From NCBI GenBank assembly GCA_028287135.1, contig JAQBQE010000067.1:62001-126000 (forward strand): 64,000 nucleotides of DNA, given 5' to 3'. A model generated the notes under the pieces. The model did no database searches. It was not told where the DNA came from and was given only the letters and a program-made list of their open reading frames with translations. Positions within the stretch are counted from its first letter, which is position 1; each line of letters starts with the position of its first letter. Below are positions 63,001 to 64,000 of this stretch, one piece after another. The DNA is from Myxococcales bacterium. Lineage in GTDB: Bacteria > Myxococcota_A > Polyangia > Haliangiales > Haliangiaceae. The position numbers and the translations under genes were made by a program.

Positions 63001-63232
63001 TATCCGCGTCATGGAGGCCGGTGGTCAGGCGATCAGCACGGCCAACACGCGCAGCGCGGCCCAGAGCTGGGCCTCCAGGATGCGCGCACAGCTCACCCCC
63101 GACGAGCAGGCACGCTTCGACCAGCGTACGCAGAACAAGACGCCCGAGGAGATCGTGGCCATGTTCGGCGGTAGCGCGTTCGCGACCGACGGGATCCGGA
63201 TCGGCATTGACGAGGTAAAGTCCGCGTTGTGA
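51062..63232 (+). CDS. Giant multidomain annexin-repeat protein, putative toxin-like effector
   Basis: One frame of about 4,056 residues from TTG 51062. An ATG at 50954 is in frame, but the codons between have low third-position GC and overlap terminator/promoter-like DNA. Approximate order: helical N-terminus; Gly-rich beta repeat G-R-D-G-V-S (246-416); eight M-x-M-F-R-E-V-N-G-D motifs (475-655); Pro/Ala linkers; Gln/Arg coiled coil (1110-1690); five G-T-D motifs with annexin spacing (1717-2080); a hydrophobic segment (2255-2295); Thr/Pro linker (2493-2657); a P-loop domain with G-G-C-A-A-G-K-G-S (from 2852) like zeta toxins; a Pro/Thr linker; an unknown domain (3105-3420); and a Rossmann flavoprotein-like domain (3570-4040). 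No signal peptide or DUF4157-type HExxH is seen. The build suggests a delivered effector; that is inference. Coupled to the next gene (GTGA). Confidence 0.9.
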   Translation: MGPFDKIKELRAKSNAVDVQRINERRDEVRARIEAGRQTLTAIAEHGAEAAQNIAASHQGGSDVVGKLTRTMAEIAPELAANPAQLRTAIAQLDAAASSLTQENVRVDNVGRGVEVALGGMLDRAGIPNDVMPRNIVADLAHDEAAQPEDKRSSGRAEPNAPAAGRRGATPPRNAGPRERSAAEQTGSTDVEISPMSAVRELASVRELGRVSGFLSRFRGGSLVRSTPAAAIDPGRTVDALSGGASGRGLSIGAGPLSVSVGADGVRLGAQGERGGTSGDVGVTVGRDGVSVDANVERNGISGSLTAGRDGVSGTASLERGDASGSVTLDRNGVALNGTVERGGATGSLDVTLGRDGAVSAEAGVEVQGPLGSSAGASVTLDGEGPSARAHAGIEAIGAELEVTADRDGIQSNVDDLKKLPGRIISGVTGQRRRGQDEDVLGSMAQRAARFGAQVAGVDGLRARGGAPSAAGSADAMQMFREVNGDSGRGAPPGAAAASAAMDLFREVNGDSPGRGAAPGAAAAAAAMEMFREVNGDAGRGAAPSAAGSADAMQMFREANGDGAAPSAAGSADAMQMFREVNGDSASGRGAPPGAAAAADAMEMFREVNSDAAPPSAAGAAEAMELFRAANGDGAAPAAAAAAEAMEMFREVNGDGPEGALADRAQELLFGNDGSRDAAPTVLPATANVSARASTPAPASTARAVTPAARPTTTTATATPTPAPAAAKEPAAPKGPSSTANKPAAAPKRTPEPQAAQPEAQADTQNAAASPEPAEAAPPPADRPAPASAPATPRPQAPAATSPTASARPAATPAARPLAGPSSTASATSARPPAAAIPATPSPAAATPAAREAAPRRNGLALPSLSSITSGVTSGSSIASVVQQPLSALTEAATGAVNDAAESIVPDELRDIVGAVTDPAARGAGEADAQNPIAAVASRLPEPLAAAARDLTNPLASMIPGAAPTATPASAPRPQPAPTAMPGMPAAGPTAGLNVPAALGLDRLGDNVTQFGSHTLRNIGQLANAPLPADVAAAPAAATQGDQPLVAHTDARVNRFEQRLDARLDQQVAASTAATTAATTASPDAATPQRVPTDNLAVARREAQQETAAISTDAQGQQRQARQGAQTTGARARSSGQRRTASARRSGSNAQSNLRRRGQQRQQETQITIQTLRTQIQQRYAAERTRIQQIEQTMQQRLIEARVQLLQQLQQRIDAEILRVRTEKDRRVELLRQDIERRKTERQQQAAQEIIAAETSTRNEQTQTRQHAADEARRTEQEHDQQARDLREQGDRDAAARRERASAAGEQARQQANARASQLASSARSRAAGIEDQAQRRAAVRAGERSAAAARSEGRSRAQQLIAEGNREAEGIQQRAAEQARARVEAGRLAAEALRQRGERDCERLETVLTETRQRLQQASDQAVLLMEQALQQGITEADAWLAGMLQDQQTMIAADTERINEEYRTGLIAMQAEAQRVQAAAMQQLETWRTTTEAMIGQRRNADAALIAQIGGQCQQITAAVGQVEARVQTTIQAATQRAQEIADRRVTQFQEHANRGIASINRSMDRAAARIAREDQQAQQRIARTAQAAQQRIAATGQRARTELTEDANASIQSNGRTPAQLADAQRARDATRAARDNQDRAREANVDNREAQISSQEATARRQEIAQSTQTAQTAQTADRLALRGQSQRPVDPEQTSRDAEAIWNAMHGGTGWGTDEDRIRELLAGKSPAEIAALRAEYARRNNGADLMSELRDELSGDDLRSVERLMTGDPVQQAVGNLIYATTAGTFGAGTDEALVERTLRECEDPFMRQQIAEQYARATGRTLDAMVASEASGNQADIFRALARGDRDGANAARAEEAMHGGWYTNFTDSVGETFGVDRNEMRRRMGAGQYDANGTDEAALREVVDGYRNRYTEVMTAEERTQAQAEERQQLDRLQSSYAARNTGVNGQPTTLRADIESETEGAEREQVTFGLDQRWDAARAARLRAATDGNGTFLSRIGTDVDGAAASLEGTTRAERTGAIAQYQEQSGQSFETLLADGEFGELDAERMRQTAAAGRMNDGFALYYAGQGRWGTDEERIQNVLRGRSREEIAAIEAEYARESARFGGTPRNLRDDMAGEMDFAGDDGFDVSLMLMGRPTNMAEALEQARLRHQHDRGGGLANAFTNLYSDTGARQDRYMLEAQQQLQALEREHPGISTMNFGDLRRLENLTPAQQAEVQQFRNSIAVGETASENHRAAMNAATETVATGVGIVVGVVVTAATAGAAAPFVVAFAAGMASGMSSMAVRYMMMGDRYTAEQAGLDLLTTVTSAVTAGYVQSGQISNFVTRMVTRMRVPEGVMRTMLVNIITESSASAMGNVVNTALSEEALNGDFAHFVSTVAAAGGQGAVDGLFSGIGAGVLDHYLPENLSLTRNRAVNGAIREGIEEGGTDAIGAVINPNTYANGRFEDNLSAAGSQVLQSTAMGAAQGGGRGYRNGGRIDEGPSRDSAPPRPTPTTTTPSDVSTTGTTDIVVNPATPATPTRVTPTTTTTTTSTPPTVGASRPTVTTTTAPVTPVTPTVTTTTAPATTVAPTPTTTTTAPATTVITPAPTVTPAVTPATVTPVAPTAATPAVTPTITSAAPATTVATPTIVAPTVTTTPTVAPTSALRPGQTETEIADAQTVEAAVSQLRERFSDRLQGVDTELTPAPSDRRVLDQSPTDALIGLPVDTFPPTASAQDALLLMQQQGIPRWAALTTTERTHEEAFAAQIEQNLPRAVQEFFARSLDPNDGCYKFEVDAAKKLYAAYGAGKAPEGPDQLDVRARANHALHPAAVAVARIAFLQRLDQMAALPENDPRRRVFVTNGGCAAGKGSLSELVTGMQGSFEFGAMWDAAGEGDAQENGWILAAAQARGLHVTFGFVENDPMLTYQSVLQRAAGSGRIVDPVTFSRSYVRGQQNMQTFLASAEYQAAQQAGQVETLGIYTGRYDRNHGPEGGYPDSRLLGDEGRIGPQDVPTNLQEGAVTTRAIDTLDTFLHSEDAANRPTDHWFEGAVVNPLKFGTTPTSGAVQATPAVSTTPAVAPTPTVTPTPTVTPTPAAPAQLGPATPIDAAPGVIPDGLDPTTTESFRQAQAIYQQLHSDKYQRDGAADAWVAFLARRGIQVTHRPTVSESRTGVRPANIDEAPSIADADHTMEGDRSTTLQSDFAPGARPANQGFLSIATCTRALASIVGHGSLHGAARYTGGQEIQVQLANGQVLEIKVEPPAGTAADTVASLEFTSSRTLIVRLNATLLDDQVPRALAGIIAEGIAIAEGRAPGEAGRYGQLDGMFARAQTVENTDGRVQPASDRVADINAAASQNARRETTARIYAEIDQLLLSMNFADPAERQRHLEAMSPNLRSQVQARLDAANAIRFDASAIVTDVQAPVQTQTSAMVESTVLPAAPTGVRPYSAQDLPAITELRTRIELIREIDLRLAERDQRGAGGGRNGDPVAVGESLRRRDQVERVRALLSELQLGGSDRAYVDARLRELAAVFPGADVDVIPAIRERFDRRQAAESTHVQATQARDEIAEQSRQIAEQFDAQDYFVTERLVIGNGMAAAANVSSLDGVGPAESSFVDPSQVLVLGTSDTPGGMKPGSLWGQRAAVFDPENTDTAHPLFRNEDGTGDGTLRTAVEDPGEFIRMGELNNAMDLARRRHGIAGLDAQALRVERYVEGQTFDPPYPTHLAERAPIRVLVQRPGQPAKWVYTAYTDITTGLGNNALPNEGILAAGDRDALVDSTNREPVVFGGEQLLAGRRNVAGKRVLVVAFGPTGAWASVEAARQGAAGVDWAGAADTEQANASSLAGVRRLDRTQDAFVPESNVNITRDRIITIERQGEGAMVTYGYDNNGTLVTYQVQYDVIAMTMGFDQTGDRPALAGQQSVGGLLGTTPMVPQSEREDGSRAAVITSEDGRIRTMGAASFDNVGVDDVGRTEMTQRKQALELAADSPGADIRVMEAGGQAISTANTRSAAQSWASRMRAQLTPDEQARFDQRTQNKTPEEIVAMFGGSAFATDGIRIGIDEVKSAL
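51800..52310 (+). repeat. Gly-rich beta repeat region in the giant protein
   Basis: The protein repeats units of the type G-R-D-G-V-S / E-R-G-x-x-S-G-S with 15-18 residue spacing, about ten times, giving alternating strands and turns. It is likely to be a beta-solenoid or long stalk. Confidence 0.6.
52488..53030 (+). repeat. Eight copies of the M-x-M-F-R-E-V-N-G-D motif
   Basis: The ten-residue motif occurs eight times with 21-27 residue spacing, separated by Ala/Gly/Pro-rich linkers. Core F-R and N-x-D vary least (one F-R-A-A-N-G-D, one F-R-E-V-N-S-D). The DNA repeats are imperfect, so this is protein-level repetition rather than a simple tandem array. Confidence 0.85.
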
Positions 63233-63960
63233 CCGATACACCCGACGATGCCGCGGAGCGTACGAAGCAGCTCGCGAAGAAGTTGCTCGAGGCGCTCGAC
63301 GCGCCGACGGATCCGGAGAAGGAAGCCCGCCTCGCCGAGAAGGAAGCGCGGGACAAGGAAGCGCTCGAGAAGTACTACCGCGAGACCAACCAGCCGCCGC
63401 CTGCGAAGGCGCAGCGAGCGCGGTCGGTCGAGGAGATGCGGTTCGCGATGTCGCTCGAGCCGTGTCCTGCGTGTCAGACCGCGCGGGTCCCGGACTACGC
63501 GCTGGTCGGGCAGGGCGATCGGTGGTCATTGACCGGAAGCTGCGTCCGTTGTCAGCAACCGCGGTCGCGCGAGTTCGTGACCGTTGCCTCCCCTCCGCCG
63601 AGCGTCTCCGTGCGCGGGCAGCTTGGCGGCGACTCGCCCTCGGAGATTCTCAGGCCGGGCCAGCTCCTCGCAGAGCTCGACCGCGTGACGCCGCAGGTCC
63701 GCGTCGACCCGGCGCAGGTCTCCGACATCGAACGCCAGGCGAGTGCGGGCGCGATCGAGCGCGCGCTGACCTGCCTGACCGAGCTCCTGAAGTTCATCCC
63801 CCCGCGGACGCAGCTGATCCCGGATACCCGGCTCACGCCCGACGAGCGCGACGATCGCAAGGCACGTCGCGAGCGCTACTCGCGCGACTGGCTGACGAGC
63901 GAACGCGATCGGTTGCTGGCGCTCGCGACGCAGACGGGTGCCCGGGCGGTGCAACGATGA
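63229..63960 (+). CDS. Zinc-ribbon protein coupled to the giant gene
   Basis: The product has 243 residues. The first 70 are charged and helical (K-E-A-R-D-K-E-A-L-E-K-Y-Y). A zinc ribbon follows: C-P-A-C and C-V-R-C about 30 residues apart. The rest is helical with a basic C-terminus. There is no signal peptide. Its GTG overlaps the giant stop, so it is made together with the giant protein, and its stop overlaps the next start (ATGA). I do not recognise the family. Co-translation fits a chaperone, adaptor or immunity protein for the giant. Confidence 0.75.
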   Translation: MTDTPDDAAERTKQLAKKLLEALDAPTDPEKEARLAEKEARDKEALEKYYRETNQPPPAKAQRARSVEEMRFAMSLEPCPACQTARVPDYALVGQGDRWSLTGSCVRCQQPRSREFVTVASPPPSVSVRGQLGGDSPSEILRPGQLLAELDRVTPQVRVDPAQVSDIERQASAGAIERALTCLTELLKFIPPRTQLIPDTRLTPDERDDRKARRERYSRDWLTSERDRLLALATQTGARAVQR

Positions 63961-64000
63961 GCTCGGCGCAGCTCGCTCAGGTGCTCGCGCAGCCCGGCTC
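63957..64000 (+). CDS. Start of a further gene, cut by the right edge
   Basis: ATG 63957 overlaps the previous stop (ATGA). Only the first 14 codons are visible (M-S-S-A-Q-L-A-Q-V-L-A-Q-P-G). The same coupling as upstream suggests it belongs to the giant's operon. Function unknown. Confidence 0.5.
   Translation, partial: MSSAQLAQVLAQPG

Noticed and set aside
51062..63232. Assignment to the DUF4157/eCIS effector family
   Set aside because: Annexin-like repeats and modular build recall it, but no HExxH-type DUF4157 segment or eCIS core gene is visible in the window.

Overview
The window is very GC-rich and densely coded on both strands, with frequent GTG starts and many genes joined by 4-base stop/start overlaps. 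Lipoproteins are numerous, there is an anti-sigma protein with FecR, PEGA-like and AgmX/TonB-C-like parts, and bacterial annexin-like repeats occur. This points to a myxobacterium-like member of the Myxococcota (Haliangium/Kofleriaceae type); that placement is inference from gene content, not from a marker-gene comparison. I see no rRNA, tRNA, CRISPR array, insertion sequence or prophage, and no stretch above 300 bases without a gene.

Layout. 1-3692 (-): a large Ig-repeat lipoprotein running off the left edge. 3778-6274 (-): a MATE transporter coupled to a small lipoprotein, and a small membrane protein. 6398-9778 (-): a RecQ helicase with an acidic and RGG-type tail. 10068-13881 (+): a PlsB-like acyltransferase, a GpsA homologue that has lost its catalytic residues, and a lipoprotein. 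13892-15342 (-): a hypothetical protein and a PPC-domain lipoprotein. 15464-26849 (+): glyQ, glyS, ppdK, two long propeller-type lipoproteins and an FtsN-like SPOR protein. 26873-32545 (-): dipeptidase, di-haem peroxidase, alpha/beta hydrolase, pilin-like protein, cytochrome c and a propeller protein. 32597-35486 (+): an SDR-aminotransferase fusion followed by NadR. 35359-36342 (-): a PRMT-like methyltransferase. 36377-38481 (+): a putative ABBA prenyltransferase coupled to a cytochrome P450. 38478-41482 (-): a homocysteine methyltransferase/MTHFR fusion and an alpha/beta hydrolase.

41569-48566 (+) is a tight seven-gene run: secreted protein, flippase-like membrane protein, second PlsB-like acyltransferase, phosphatidylserine decarboxylase, PfkB kinase, SDR and PhnN-like kinase. 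It looks like a dedicated membrane-lipid pathway whose head-group chemistry I cannot name. 48717-50821 is an ECF sigma/anti-sigma pair.

51062-63232 is the centre of interest: one protein of about 4,056 residues. In order it has an N-terminal helical part, a Gly-rich beta repeat, eight copies of a ten-residue motif, Pro/Ala linkers, a roughly 580-residue coiled coil, five annexin-like GTD motifs, a hydrophobic segment, a Thr/Pro linker, a zeta-toxin-like P-loop domain, an unknown domain and a C-terminal flavoprotein-like Rossmann domain. It is coupled to a small zinc-ribbon gene and to another gene cut by the right edge. This has the build of a giant modular secreted or injected effector with candidate accessory or immunity genes. 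I found no contractile-injection or secretion core genes and no DUF4157-type domain in the window, so the delivery route is unknown.

Two regulatory habits recur. Many operon-leading genes have a TANNNT hexamer only 6-8 bases before the start codon, suggesting leaderless transcripts. Two convergent pairs end inside inverted repeats whose arms carry both stop codons.
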